Below are positions 1-7,706 of a stretch of DNA of 28,869 nucleotides, one piece after another; positions within the stretch are counted from its first letter, which is position 1, and each line of letters begins with the position of its first letter. Source of the DNA: an uncultured Collinsella sp. GTDB lineage: Bacteria; Actinomycetota; Coriobacteriia; Coriobacteriales; Coriobacteriaceae. The notes under the pieces were generated by a model. It had not been told where the DNA came from. It saw nothing but the letters and a program-made list of their open reading frames with translations, and did not search any database. The stretch covers positions 1 to 28,869 of the forward strand of contig CAAFQK010000048.1 of assembly GCA_900765115.1 (NCBI GenBank), read 5' to 3'. The position numbers and the translations under genes are program-made.

Positions 1-30
1 CGATCTGCTTTGCCCCTTCCTTAGCTTGAT

Positions 31-1131
31 TTACTCATCCATGAGATAGTAGTGGCCCAGCGCGTCGGCACCCAGGATGGCGTTTGCGACCATCTCGGGC
101 GTCACCTCAAAGGGCATGTTGCACATGGTGTCCTCGGGCGCGCAAGCGGCCTCGGCAACAATCATGGCCTGCTCGCGCGTAAGCTCGGCAACGCCAAGTT
201 CCTTCATCGTGACCGGCAGGCCCAGCTCAATGCAGAAGCCCAAGACTTCCTCGAGCTTCTCGGTCGGGGCATCCTCGAGTACCAGCTGGACGATAGTGCC
301 AAAGGCGACCTTCTCGCCGTGATACATGCCGTGGCACTCGGGCAGCATCGTCAGGCCATTGTGGATGGCATGAGCAGCAGCAAGGCCCGAGCTCTCAAAG
401 CCAATGCCCGAAAGCAGCGTATTGGCCTCGATGATGTGCTCGACGGCGGGCGTGAGCGCACCCTTCTCCAGCGCGACCTTGGCCTTGACGCCATCGGCCA
501 TAAGCGTCTCGTAGCAGAGCTTGGCGAGCGCCAGGCCGGCCATGCCGCCCTTGCCGCCAGCGCAGGTGCCGCCGTCGGCATCGTGCGTTGCCTGGGCCTC
601 GAAATAGGTTGCGAGCGCATCGCCCATACCGGAAACCGTCAGGCGCACCGGGCTCGCCGCGATAACCGTCGTATCCATAAGGACAATATTGGGGTTTGCC
701 TTAAGGAAGAGGTACTTGTCGAACTGTCCGTCATCGGTATAAAGCACCGAAAGCGCCGAGCACGGTGCATCGGTCGAAGCGATGGTGGGGCAAATGATAA
801 CCGGGAACTCCAGGTAATAGGCGACGGCCTTCGCGGTGTCGAGGATCTTGCCGCCACCGACGCCGACGATGATGTCGCAACCGTTGTCGCGAGCGAGCGC
901 AACCAGGCGATCGACCTCGCCCTTGGAGCACTCGCCGTTAAAGTCCTCAAACAGCAGCTCGGCCTTAGCCTCGGCAAAGCCGCCCTCGATCTTGGCACCG
1001 ACGCGCTTCTTGCCCGAAGGCGTCACGATGACGAGGGCCTTAGCGCCGAGCGGCTCGACATAGGAGCCGAGCTTGGCGAGCTCGTCCGGACCCTGGATGT
1101 ACTTGCTGGGGCTATTGAAAATTGCAGCCAT
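31..1131 (-). CDS. gldA: Glycerol dehydrogenase (iron/zinc-type ADH family)
   Basis: A 366-aa cytosolic oxidoreductase of the GldA family, expected to interconvert glycerol and dihydroxyacetone with NAD. The nucleotide-binding loop GVGGGKILDTAKAVA lies at about residues 90-104. The three metal ligands known from GldA enzymes are in place: Asp171 in GMGDALAT, His254 in AAHAIHNGL and His271 in MYHGEKVAFG, each two residues before the E. coli positions, and the length matches the family. The ATG at 1131 is the natural start, since the protein begins MAAIFNSPSKYIQGP, but the Shine-Dalgarno is weak (GGGATAG). The gene lies 78 bp downstream of the adh gene on the same strand, but a strong terminator sits between them, so it is probably expressed by read-through or from its own promoter. 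No terminator is visible in the 30 bases after the stop. Family assignment is secure; the exact polyol substrate is not. Confidence 0.93.
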   Translation of the reverse strand: MAAIFNSPSKYIQGPDELAKLGSYVEPLGAKALVIVTPSGKKRVGAKIEGGFAEAKAELLFEDFNGECSKGEVDRLVALARDNGCDIIVGVGGGKILDTAKAVAYYLEFPVIICPTIASTDAPCSALSVLYTDDGQFDKYLFLKANPNIVLMDTTVIAASPVRLTVSGMGDALATYFEAQATHDADGGTCAGGKGGMAGLALAKLCYETLMADGVKAKVALEKGALTPAVEHIIEANTLLSGIGFESSGLAAAHAIHNGLTMLPECHGMYHGEKVAFGTIVQLVLEDAPTEKLEEVLGFCIELGLPVTMKELGVAELTREQAMIVAEAACAPEDTMCNMPFEVTPEMVANAILGADALGHYYLMDE

Positions 1132-1146
1132 AACTATCCCATTCTC

Positions 1147-1187
1147 TAAAAAAGAAAGGGGCTCCGTACAGATACGTGCGGAGCCCC
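1147..1187 (-). terminator. Rho-independent terminator of the adh gene
   Basis: Perfect 9-bp stem, GGGGCTCCG (1158-1166) with CGGAGCCCC (1179-1187). On the minus strand it is followed by CTTTCTTTTTTAG. It begins 23 bp after the adh stop and ends just before the gldA start. Confidence 0.9.
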
Positions 1188-1209
1188 TCGTTACGATAAC
1201 AAGAGTCGA

Positions 1210-2433
1210 TTAGAAATCGATGTCGGTGTCGTAGTAGCAGGCCTTGAGGATCTTCTCGAAGTCAGCAGCCTTGGTCTCACGCGGGTTCTCGGGCGTGCAG
1301 GCGTCCTGCTCGGCGTTCGCGGCGATCTCGGGCAGCTTCGCGAGGAACTCCTCCTCGGAAACCATCTGCGGGTTCTCGGCGTCGACCTTCACGCCACCAT
1401 TCGCGTAATCCTTGATGGACTGCGGAATGTTGAGCTGGTCGTTGAGATCGCGAATCTTCTGGACGAGTGCAGCGATGAGCTCCTCGTTGGTCTCGCCGGG
1501 AAGGTGCAGGATCTCCTTGGCCACGTAAGCGTAACGCTCGGCAGCACGGGGATCCTTGGAGTTCCACTGGATGACCTTGCCCAGGTACATGGCGTTAGCG
1601 GCACCGTGGATGATGTGGCCGTTCTCGAAGGCAGCACCGGTCTTGTGAGCCATGGAGTGAACGATGCCGAGCAGGCCCGAGGAGAAGGCGATACCGGCGA
1701 TGCACTGAGCCTCGTGCATGTGCTGACGGGCCTCATGGTCGCCAGCATAGGACTTGGGCAGCCACTCGACGATCTCGCGGATGCCGTGCAGAGCGTTGGC
1801 ATCGGTGAACATAGAGGCGCAGGTGGAAACGTAGGCCTCCATGCAGTGGGTCAGAGCGTCCATGCCGGTGTGAGCGCACAGCTTGGCGGGCATGGTGTAG
1901 GTGAGCTCGGGGTCGACGATGGCGACATCAGGGGTGATGTTGAAGTCGGCCAGCGGGTACTTGATGCCCTTGGCGTAGTCGGTGATGACGGAGAAGGCAG
2001 TGACCTCGGTAGCGGTACCGGAGGTAGAGGAGATGGCGCAGAAGTGAGCCTTCTGACGCAGCTCGGGGAAGCTGAACGGCTGGATGATGTTATCGAAGGA
2101 CTCCTCGGGATACTCGTAGAAGACCCACATGGCCTTAGCGGCATCGATGGGCGAGCCGCCGCCGATGGCGATAATCCAGTCGGGCTCGAACTCGCGCATG
2201 GCCTCGGCGCCCTTCATGACCGTCTCGATGGACGGATCGGACTCGACGCCCTCGAACAGCTTGACCTCGAAGCCGCCTTCCTTAAGGTCGGCCTCGACGT
2301 CCTGCAGGAACCCGCCGCGGCGCATAGAGCTGCCGCCAGAAACGATGATGGCCTTCTTGCCCTTGAGGTTCTTCACCTCGTGGCGAGCGCCCTCACCAAA
2401 GTACAGATCGCGAGGATTGGTAAAACGTCCCAT
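1210..2433 (-). CDS. Iron-containing alcohol dehydrogenase (AdhE C-domain/butanol dehydrogenase type)
   Basis: A 407-aa group III (iron-dependent) alcohol dehydrogenase, expected to reduce acetaldehyde or a similar aldehyde to the alcohol with NAD(P)H during fermentation. The coenzyme loop IGGGSPIDAAKAMW is at residues 90-103 and has the wording seen in the C-terminal half of AdhE. Predicted Fe ligands are Asp192 and His196 in GMDALTHCMEAY, His263 in HSMAHKTG, and His276 in HIIHGAAN. The reading frame is open up to 2484, but the start is set at the ATG at 2433: AGGAGG lies just upstream, and MGRFTNPRDLYFGEG is the usual N-terminus. A hairpin at 2475-2499 lies in the leader. It pairs with gldA as a small polyol/alcohol metabolism block, although a terminator separates them. 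The substrate cannot be told from sequence. Confidence 0.92.
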   Translation of the reverse strand: MGRFTNPRDLYFGEGARHEVKNLKGKKAIIVSGGSSMRRGGFLQDVEADLKEGGFEVKLFEGVESDPSIETVMKGAEAMREFEPDWIIAIGGGSPIDAAKAMWVFYEYPEESFDNIIQPFSFPELRQKAHFCAISSTSGTATEVTAFSVITDYAKGIKYPLADFNITPDVAIVDPELTYTMPAKLCAHTGMDALTHCMEAYVSTCASMFTDANALHGIREIVEWLPKSYAGDHEARQHMHEAQCIAGIAFSSGLLGIVHSMAHKTGAAFENGHIIHGAANAMYLGKVIQWNSKDPRAAERYAYVAKEILHLPGETNEELIAALVQKIRDLNDQLNIPQSIKDYANGGVKVDAENPQMVSEEEFLAKLPEIAANAEQDACTPENPRETKAADFEKILKACYYDTDIDF

Positions 2434-2474
2434 ACTGTGCCTCCTAAACAAGCCCCTCTTAGACTTGCGTATAT

Positions 2475-2499
2475 AACGGAGCACCCAATTGGCTCCGTT
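2475..2499 (-). promoter_or_regulatory. Leader hairpin upstream of adh
   Basis: Perfect 8-bp inverted repeat, AACGGAGC (2475-2482) and GCTCCGTT (2492-2499) with a 9-nt loop, 41 bp before the adh start. There is no T-run after it, so it is not a terminator. It may be an operator or an mRNA-stabilising hairpin. Confidence 0.35.
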
Positions 2500-2619
2500 A
2501 GGACCGGTTTGCGCGTTGCCGGCGATGACAATGCGCGATGTCTAAACGTCTCAACGCTCAGACAAACACTATTTTACCGTTCTGGTTGGTCAGTTATTCA
2601 CCTAAAGCCGCCAATGATG

Positions 2620-2684
2620 AAACGTTTTTTCTATCCCTGAAGACCCTTGTGCGGCATTCATACTCCCAAGCTGGGCAAACGTTT
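2620..2684. promoter_or_regulatory. Two AAACGTTT palindromes (LacI/CcpA-like operator candidates)
   Basis: The 8-bp palindrome AAACGTTT occurs at 2620-2627 and again at 2677-2684, each followed by T. A related AAACGT occurs at about 2533-2538. A central CG flanked by AAA/TTT resembles half-sites bound by LacI-family regulators. The 500-bp spacer 2434-2933 between the divergent adh and 2934 genes otherwise shows no convincing gene and no clear consensus promoter. Confidence 0.3.
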
Positions 2685-2933
2685 TATCAAGGTTGACTAC
2701 ATACCCCGGGCAGGACCGTGCCCCTCCAAAATATGCACCGTTCGCCGCCAAAAATCGACCGTTTGCGGCACCGTGATACCACTCGGTCGTCCAAGGTGCC
2801 GACATTTGTGCGACATCCGTCTTCGTGGTGCAAAGGTGCAAGTCCAAGTGCGGCACCCCCGTTGTGCCACATGCGGGTAAACTAGAACTTTATATAGAAA
2901 CATTTGAACCCTAACCGCAGCAAAGGAGGCCCC

Positions 2934-4010
2934 ATGGCATTCGATCCCATTCAAGAGGATTGCCATCGCCTCGTTCTTGAGGCCTTGCGCCGTGACAATA
3001 TCCCGCTCACCGACGGTGCCGCCGTAGAGCGTCTGATGGAACAATTCACCCGCAACCCCGCACCGCTCATCGTGCACGACCGCGACCGCGCCGGGCACCT
3101 CATTGCCAAGGTGGTCGAGGCTGTCGACTACCGCATTCCCTTTATCCCTGACGATACCCAGGCAGAGCAAGAAGAGGCCACTGCCGAGAACATGCTTCGC
3201 GAGGCAACCGAGCTCGATCCGGCCAACTGGGACGCTCAGCGCATGCTGACCGCCCTCACCGCCAACTCCAACGAGGAGTACGTACAGTATCTGGTGTCCA
3301 AGTGCGACGAGGTGGAGCACGACCTGGCACTCAAGACCGCCTCGGCGCAGGACCCCTACGAGCGTGAGGCCGCAGGCGACCTTATGCGCCGCCCCTACCT
3401 GCGCTGGCTTGCCGCCCTTGCGTCACGCGCGCTCATTAGCGGCCGCTATCGCATGTCGCTCGAAGCCGCAAACCGCAGCCTCGACTTTGCGCCCAACGAC
3501 CCCGCTGGTGTCCGCCACACCGCGATGCTCGCCATGGCAAAGCTCGAATACCCCGCCGAGGAGCTCAAGCGCTTTCGCTCTGCCCACTCCGTCCCCTATC
3601 TCGCCAACACGCCGCTGCGCCGTCGTCCCAAGGATGCGGAGCGCGACTTGGACCCGTGGACGCTCATCGCGCTGATGAGCGCTGCCTGGCGCGAGCTGGA
3701 CTACGAGGGCGCCGAGCACTATTTGCGCATCCTCGCACGCTCGTGCCCGCACGCGGCCGAGGCGCTCTACTTCCAAACCGAGTTTCCCGATGGCGTCTAT
3801 GCCCGCGTCAACGTGGGTGTGGGCTCCACCGACGAGCTTGTCCTCGCGCTGTCCGAGGCGACGCCGGTACTGCAGGAGGGCCTGGGCGCCCCCGACAACG
3901 CCAGCTTTGCTGCCTGGGTCGCCACCAACGATATCCTGCGTTCCCAAATCGATGAGCGCATACTGCGGGCGGCCGAGCAGGGTTTGCCGTTTAAGGGAGG
4001 AGACCTCTAA
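2934..4010 (+). CDS. Helical-repeat (TPR/ST7-like) protein, paralog of the next gene
   Basis: A 358-aa soluble protein of unknown function with no signal peptide or membrane segment. The centre and C-terminus look like degenerate TPR-type helix pairs. Residues 155-205 contain SGRYRMSLEAANRSLDFAPNDPAGVRH, close in style to the NPND-x-GVR repeats of ST7-like bacterial proteins. Residues 238-275 (DPWTLIALMSAAWRELDYEGAEHYLRI) form another helix pair. The start is the ATG at 2934 after AAAGGAGG (2922-2929); the in-frame TTG at 2904 has no ribosome site. The stop overlaps the next start (TAATG), so the two are translationally coupled. The two proteins align by eye over most of their length, pointing to an old tandem duplication. 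Their position ahead of the MurT-GatD gene suggests, without proving, a role near cell-wall synthesis. The ST7 resemblance is a weak inference. Confidence 0.75.
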   Translation: MAFDPIQEDCHRLVLEALRRDNIPLTDGAAVERLMEQFTRNPAPLIVHDRDRAGHLIAKVVEAVDYRIPFIPDDTQAEQEEATAENMLREATELDPANWDAQRMLTALTANSNEEYVQYLVSKCDEVEHDLALKTASAQDPYEREAAGDLMRRPYLRWLAALASRALISGRYRMSLEAANRSLDFAPNDPAGVRHTAMLAMAKLEYPAEELKRFRSAHSVPYLANTPLRRRPKDAERDLDPWTLIALMSAAWRELDYEGAEHYLRILARSCPHAAEALYFQTEFPDGVYARVNVGVGSTDELVLALSEATPVLQEGLGAPDNASFAAWVATNDILRSQIDERILRAAEQGLPFKGGDL

Positions 4011-5053
4011 TGGATCCGAGCGTCTACATCCCCGCCTACCTGGAACGCACCTATCTGGCGTCGCACCCCGAACTCACCGATGCAGCACGCGAGCTTGTCC
4101 ATAACGACGTGAGCGTCAACCCTCATAAGTATGCGCAGACCGAGCATGCTCAGGCACTGCTGTCCTACGCCGGTGTTCATCGCCACCTGCTCGACGAGCT
4201 CCATCGCATCGAGGACATGGGCAGTGACGAGGAGTTCGAACAGACGCGTAATCGCCTGTTCGACGACATGCGCGATGAGCTGCTCAAAATTGTCCGCGTC
4301 GATGCACTGGCCGTCGACGCGCAGCTGCTCGCCATCATCCTGGCCGACACGCCCGTTGACGCCTGCCTGGGTGACCTGATGAAGCTCGAGGCGACCACGG
4401 CCGATTACCTGCAGCAAAGCGTGCCCGGGTTCGACATGGAAGCCCCGCACTACTGGGCCAATAATGTTTTGGCCGACGGTGTCACCGCGGCAGACCTTAC
4501 CGTGAGCGAGCCGGCCCTTATCGGGTGGCTCCACACGCTCGAGGCCATCTCGCAGCTGTGCATGGCGAGCGCTCGTTACCGTGCTGCCGCCAACTACGCC
4601 CGCCGCGTCCTTAAGGCAGAAGGCTATCCCACCCGGGCCGCAGGCACCGTGCTGCTCGCCCTCGCTCGTCTGGAAGACCAAGACGGCTTTTTTGCCCTAG
4701 CCCACCAGCTCGAGGAAGAGATCGGGGCAGACGCACTCGAGAACTCTCCTTGGTATCTGCTCGCCCGCACAATCCTCTTGTTCAAAACGAACAAGATGCG
4801 TCCGGCGGTGCGTGCGCTGCGTGAGTTCGCTAACCGCTGCGAGGGCGGCGCATTCTTCTTGCTGAATCCCATGTACCAGACACCGTACCTTCCCTGCCGA
4901 CCCGAGCCGCGCGACCCCTGGGACCTCTCGCACCAGGCGGTTTGGGAAGCCGACGGCATTATCTCGGACACCCCCGACTTTGCCCCCTGGGCCAACGCCT
5001 GCGAAGATGTATCGCAGCTTGCCCAGGAATTTGCGCGCCGCTACGGATTTTAG
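4010..5053 (+). CDS. Helical-repeat protein, diverged paralog of the preceding gene
   Basis: A 347-aa protein of unknown function, start ATG 4010 overlapping the previous stop by one base. No signal peptide or membrane helix is seen. It parallels the upstream protein segment by segment. RVDALAVDAQLLAIILADTP (97-116) answers ELDPANWDAQRMLTALTANS there. ARYRAAANYARRVLKAEG (188-205) answers GRYRMSLEAANRSLDFAP. SPWYLLARTILLFKTNKMRPAVRALREF (246-273) answers DPWTLIALMSAAWRELDYEGAEHYLRIL. DTPDFAPW (320-327) answers DNASFAAW. The helix-turn-helix pairing again suggests TPR-like solenoids, which usually mediate protein contacts. The next gene begins 45 bp later on the same strand with no terminator between, so all three genes are probably one transcript. 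Function is not known; a partnership with its neighbour is plausible because the pair is kept side by side. Confidence 0.75.
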   Translation: MDPSVYIPAYLERTYLASHPELTDAARELVHNDVSVNPHKYAQTEHAQALLSYAGVHRHLLDELHRIEDMGSDEEFEQTRNRLFDDMRDELLKIVRVDALAVDAQLLAIILADTPVDACLGDLMKLEATTADYLQQSVPGFDMEAPHYWANNVLADGVTAADLTVSEPALIGWLHTLEAISQLCMASARYRAAANYARRVLKAEGYPTRAAGTVLLALARLEDQDGFFALAHQLEEEIGADALENSPWYLLARTILLFKTNKMRPAVRALREFANRCEGGAFFLLNPMYQTPYLPCRPEPRDPWDLSHQAVWEADGIISDTPDFAPWANACEDVSQLAQEFARRYGF

Positions 5054-5098
5054 TGACGCACTCGACCCGACCATGTCGTTTACGTTAGGAACGGTTTC

Positions 5099-7276
5099 AT
5101 GAATCTCCGCTCATCTCTTGCCCGCACCTCGAGCGATATCGCTCGCTGGGGGCTGCGCTCCGTCCTTAAGCGCCAGGGCGGCGTACTCCCCGGCCGCATC
5201 GCCATGAAGATCGACCCCGAGTTGCTGAGCGACCTCGCTGGCCTTGTCGACCGCAGCGTGGTGATTACGGGTACTAATGGCAAGACCACCACTTCCAACC
5301 TCATCGCCGACGCCGTTGCTGCCAGCGGTGCTGCCGTGGTGTGCAACCGTGCCGGCAACAATATGGAGCCTGGTGTGGTAGGTGCTCTGCTCGAGGCCCG
5401 CGGCGGCCTTAAACACACCAGCAGCGGCAAGCGCGTGGGCGTTTTTGAGTGCGATGAGCTTTACACCGTACGCGTTCTGCCCAAGCTCAAGCCGACGTAC
5501 TTTGTGCTGCTCAACCTGTTCCGCGACCAGCTAGATCGCTATGGCGAGATCGATCACACCCAGGAGGTCATCGCCCACGCGTTGGAGCTTTCGCCGGCAA
5601 CGACGCTCATCTACAACGCCGACGACCCGCTGTGCGCCTCGATTGCCGCGCGCGTTCCCAATGCGAGTATTGCCTTTGGCATCGACGGCGCCACCGACAC
5701 CGAGTCCGACCGCATTAGCGACTCGCGCTTTTGCTCGCAGTGCAACGCCCCGTTGGAGTACGACTACGTGCAATACGGCCAGCTTGGCGCATACCATTGC
5801 CCCTCGTGCGGTTGGGCACGCCCCGCACTGGTCCGCCGTGTGACGGGCGTGAAGCTCGGCTGCGACGGCTACGGCTTCGACCTGGTCTTTGGATCTGCGC
5901 CCGACGCGGCTGCCGTACACATCGCCACACGCTACAACGGTCTGTACATGGTCTATAACGTTGCCGCCGCCTTCTTTGCCGCACGCGAGTTGGGCGTGGA
6001 CACGGCGTTTCTACAGCCTACGCTCGATGCCTACGTCCCCGCCGGCGGACGCATGGGCCGCTGGGATATCGCCGGCCGTACCGTCGAGGCCAACCTGGCT
6101 AAGAATCCCGTAGGCTTCGATCGACAAATCCAGTCCATCAAGACGGCAGGCGGCAGACTCTGCGCTTTCTTCCTCAACGATAACGATGCCGACGGCCACG
6201 ATGTATCGTGGATCTACGACGTCGACTTTGAGCGCATCGCCGACACGCCGGGTCTTGTCGCCTTTGCCGGAGGCACGCGCGCGCACGACATGCAGGTGCG
6301 CCTCAAGTACGCCGGCATCGATGCCGCGATTATCTCGGACGTCGCGCAGGCAATTGGCGCCGTGGCAGACGAGGCCGCCGATGACACCTTCTACGCCGTC
6401 GCCAACTACACGGCCTTCCCGCCGCTGGTCAAGGAGCTCGACGGGCTGAAAGGCGCCACCGCCGACGCTGTTGCTGGGCGCGCCGTAGCCCGTGCCGACG
6501 GCAGCGCTCTTCCTGTCGGTATCGCGCCAGTCGAGCTTTCGCGCCCGCTGCGCATCGTCTACCTGTATCCCGATGCCCTTAACCTCTACGGCGACGGCGG
6601 CAATGTTATCGCGCTCGAGCGCCGCTGCGCCTGGCGCGGCATTCCCGTGCGCGTGGACGAGGTCCGCATGGGCGAGGCGCTCGATCTCACCGACGCCGAC
6701 ATCGTCATGATGGGCGGTGGCTCCGACCGCGATCAGCTGGCTGTGGCACATGAATTGCTCGCTCAAAAAGACAAGGTCGCGGCCTATGTTGAGGACGGCG
6801 GCACACTGCTTGCCATCTGTGGCAGCTATCAGCTGCTCGGCCGTTCGTACTACATGGGCGACGATCGCATTGAGGGCCTGGGCGTCATTGCCGCCGAAAC
6901 CGTACGTGGCTCCGATCGCCTGATCGGCAACGTAGCCGTCAAAACCGATCTGGCACCTGAGCCCTTTGTGGGATTCGAGAACCATGGGGGTCGCACCCTG
7001 CTCGACGCGGAGGCAACGCCGCTCGGAACGTCCGTCGTCGCGGGCACCGGCAACAACGGCGACGATGGCTTTGAGGGCATCATCTACAAGGGTGTCATCG
7101 GCACGTACCTGCATGGCCCGGCGCTGCCCAAGAACCCCGAACTCGCTGACTGGCTGATCGCGCACGCCCTCGAGCGGCGCGGCGATGCGCAGGCCACAGC
7201 CCTGCTGCCGCTCAAGCCCCTCGACGACACCTGCGAGCGCGCCGCCCACGACGCCGCCATGAAGCTCCTCCCCTAA
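5099..7276 (+). CDS. Fused MurT-GatD lipid II isoglutaminyl synthase
   Basis: A 725-aa enzyme expected to amidate the alpha-carboxyl of D-Glu in lipid II, using glutamine-derived ammonia and ATP, in the cytoplasm at the membrane face. Residues 1-445 are MurT-like: P-loop GTNGKTTT (58-65), Mur ligase core, a zinc-ribbon inserted in the central domain with Cys212, Cys215, Cys234 and Cys237, and the MurT C-domain (DUF1727) with NPVGF (336-340) and DVSWIYDVDFE (368-378), which should supply the Asp of the amidotransferase triad. Residues about 483-690 are GatD-like class I glutamine amidotransferase: LRIVYLYPDALNLYGDGGN at the start, nucleophile Cys574 in LLAICGSYQ and His672 in GTYLHGP. A linker of about 35 residues joins the halves. 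In Staphylococcus and Streptococcus these are two adjacent genes, so the single reading frame is notable. The start follows TTAGGA with 8-nt spacing. Both active centres look intact. Confidence 0.93.
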   Translation: MNLRSSLARTSSDIARWGLRSVLKRQGGVLPGRIAMKIDPELLSDLAGLVDRSVVITGTNGKTTTSNLIADAVAASGAAVVCNRAGNNMEPGVVGALLEARGGLKHTSSGKRVGVFECDELYTVRVLPKLKPTYFVLLNLFRDQLDRYGEIDHTQEVIAHALELSPATTLIYNADDPLCASIAARVPNASIAFGIDGATDTESDRISDSRFCSQCNAPLEYDYVQYGQLGAYHCPSCGWARPALVRRVTGVKLGCDGYGFDLVFGSAPDAAAVHIATRYNGLYMVYNVAAAFFAARELGVDTAFLQPTLDAYVPAGGRMGRWDIAGRTVEANLAKNPVGFDRQIQSIKTAGGRLCAFFLNDNDADGHDVSWIYDVDFERIADTPGLVAFAGGTRAHDMQVRLKYAGIDAAIISDVAQAIGAVADEAADDTFYAVANYTAFPPLVKELDGLKGATADAVAGRAVARADGSALPVGIAPVELSRPLRIVYLYPDALNLYGDGGNVIALERRCAWRGIPVRVDEVRMGEALDLTDADIVMMGGGSDRDQLAVAHELLAQKDKVAAYVEDGGTLLAICGSYQLLGRSYYMGDDRIEGLGVIAAETVRGSDRLIGNVAVKTDLAPEPFVGFENHGGRTLLDAEATPLGTSVVAGTGNNGDDGFEGIIYKGVIGTYLHGPALPKNPELADWLIAHALERRGDAQATALLPLKPLDDTCERAAHDAAMKLLP

Positions 7277-7282
7277 CGCCCC

Positions 7283-7322
7283 AACCACCACAAAGGGGAC
7301 AGGCACCTTTGTGGTGGTTTTG
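7283..7322 (+). terminator. Terminator of the MurT-GatD operon
   Basis: Long stem AACCACCACAAAGG with CCTTTGTGGTGGTT around a short loop (about 7297-7305), ending in TTTT at 7318-7321, just after the stop at 7276. A shorter copy of its right arm, TGTGGTGGTTTT, recurs at about 7509-7520. Confidence 0.85.
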
Positions 7323-7336
7323 ACCCGTCCCAGCGG

Positions 7337-7399
7337 TTTGTCTCAATCTGTATCATCTAGACCGTTAAAAGTCGTCTTACTGTTACAGAATGAGATGTT
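7337..7399. repeat. Palindromic intergenic repeat, copy 1
   Basis: Imperfect inverted repeat: TCTCAATCTGTATCA (7341-7355) against TGTTACAGAATGAGA (7381-7395), 13 of 15 positions pairing across a 25-bp centre. It is followed by a second, related copy in the same orientation. No coding potential. Confidence 0.7.
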
Positions 7400-7415
7400 C
7401 GTCCCGACGCCTGCC

Positions 7416-7480
7416 TTTTGTCTCGATCTGTAACACATAGAGCCGATTTATCAGCCCAGATGTTACAGGTTGAGATGTTT
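7416..7480. repeat. Palindromic intergenic repeat, copy 2
   Basis: Same design as copy 1: TCTCGATCTGTAACA (7421-7435) against TGTTACAGGTTGAGA (7461-7475), 13 of 15 pairing. Both copies begin with TTTGTCTC and end with TGAGATGTT, while the centres differ. This is the behaviour of a REP-like repeat whose arms are constrained and whose loop is not. Confidence 0.7.
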
Positions 7481-7560
7481 GATGATCGGGATAGAGAGCC
7501 AGCTCCTATGTGGTGGTTTTTCAGTTTGCCAACGATATGTGAACGGCTAAAAAAGTCTGC

Positions 7561-7566
7561 TATACT
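7561..7566 (+). promoter_or_regulatory. -10 element of the tRNA-Glu promoter
   Basis: TATACT ends 10 bp before the mature tRNA 5' end. A weak -35-like GTGAAC lies 16 bp upstream (7539-7544). Confidence 0.55.
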
Positions 7567-7576
7567 CTTTCCCGCT

Positions 7577-7653
7577 GTCCCCATCGTCTAGCGGCCAAGG
7601 ACGCCACCCTTTCAAGGTGGATATCGCGGGTTCGAATCCCGCTGGGGGCACCA
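7577..7653 (+). tRNA. tRNA-Glu (anticodon TTC)
   Basis: Full cloverleaf. The acceptor strands GTCCCCA and TGGGGGC pair over 7 bp with one G-T. The anticodon stem-loop is CCACC-CTTTCAA-GGTGG with anticodon TTC. The T-arm is GCGGG-TTCGAAT-CCCGC. Discriminator A and an encoded CCA end at 7653. The anticodon reads GAA/GAG. It is a single tRNA gene with its own -10 element and terminator. Confidence 0.96.
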
Positions 7654-7664
7654 TTTAAACTGAG

Positions 7665-7696
7665 AAGCCCGTTGCTCTCGCGGTGGCGGGCTTTTT
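7665..7696 (+). terminator. Terminator after tRNA-Glu
   Basis: Stem AAGCCCG (7665-7671) with CGGGCTT (7687-7693), followed by TTT. Confidence 0.85.
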
Positions 7697-7706
7697 GCTA
7701 TCCATG

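Noticed and set aside
52..1149. Long plus-strand open frame opposite gldA, and similar frames opposite adh (1504-2640), MurT-GatD (6011-7306) and glnA (8214-10238)
   Set aside because: They lie antisense to clearly identified enzymes, have biased composition, and arise because high-GC genes rarely contain stop codons in certain reverse frames.
2647..2880. Small open frame with several Cys residues in the adh spacer
   Set aside because: No ribosome-binding site and no family likeness. It overlaps possible regulatory palindromes.
7337..7480. Tandem repeats as a CRISPR array
   Set aside because: Only two units, each internally palindromic over about 57 bp with variable centres, and no cas genes.
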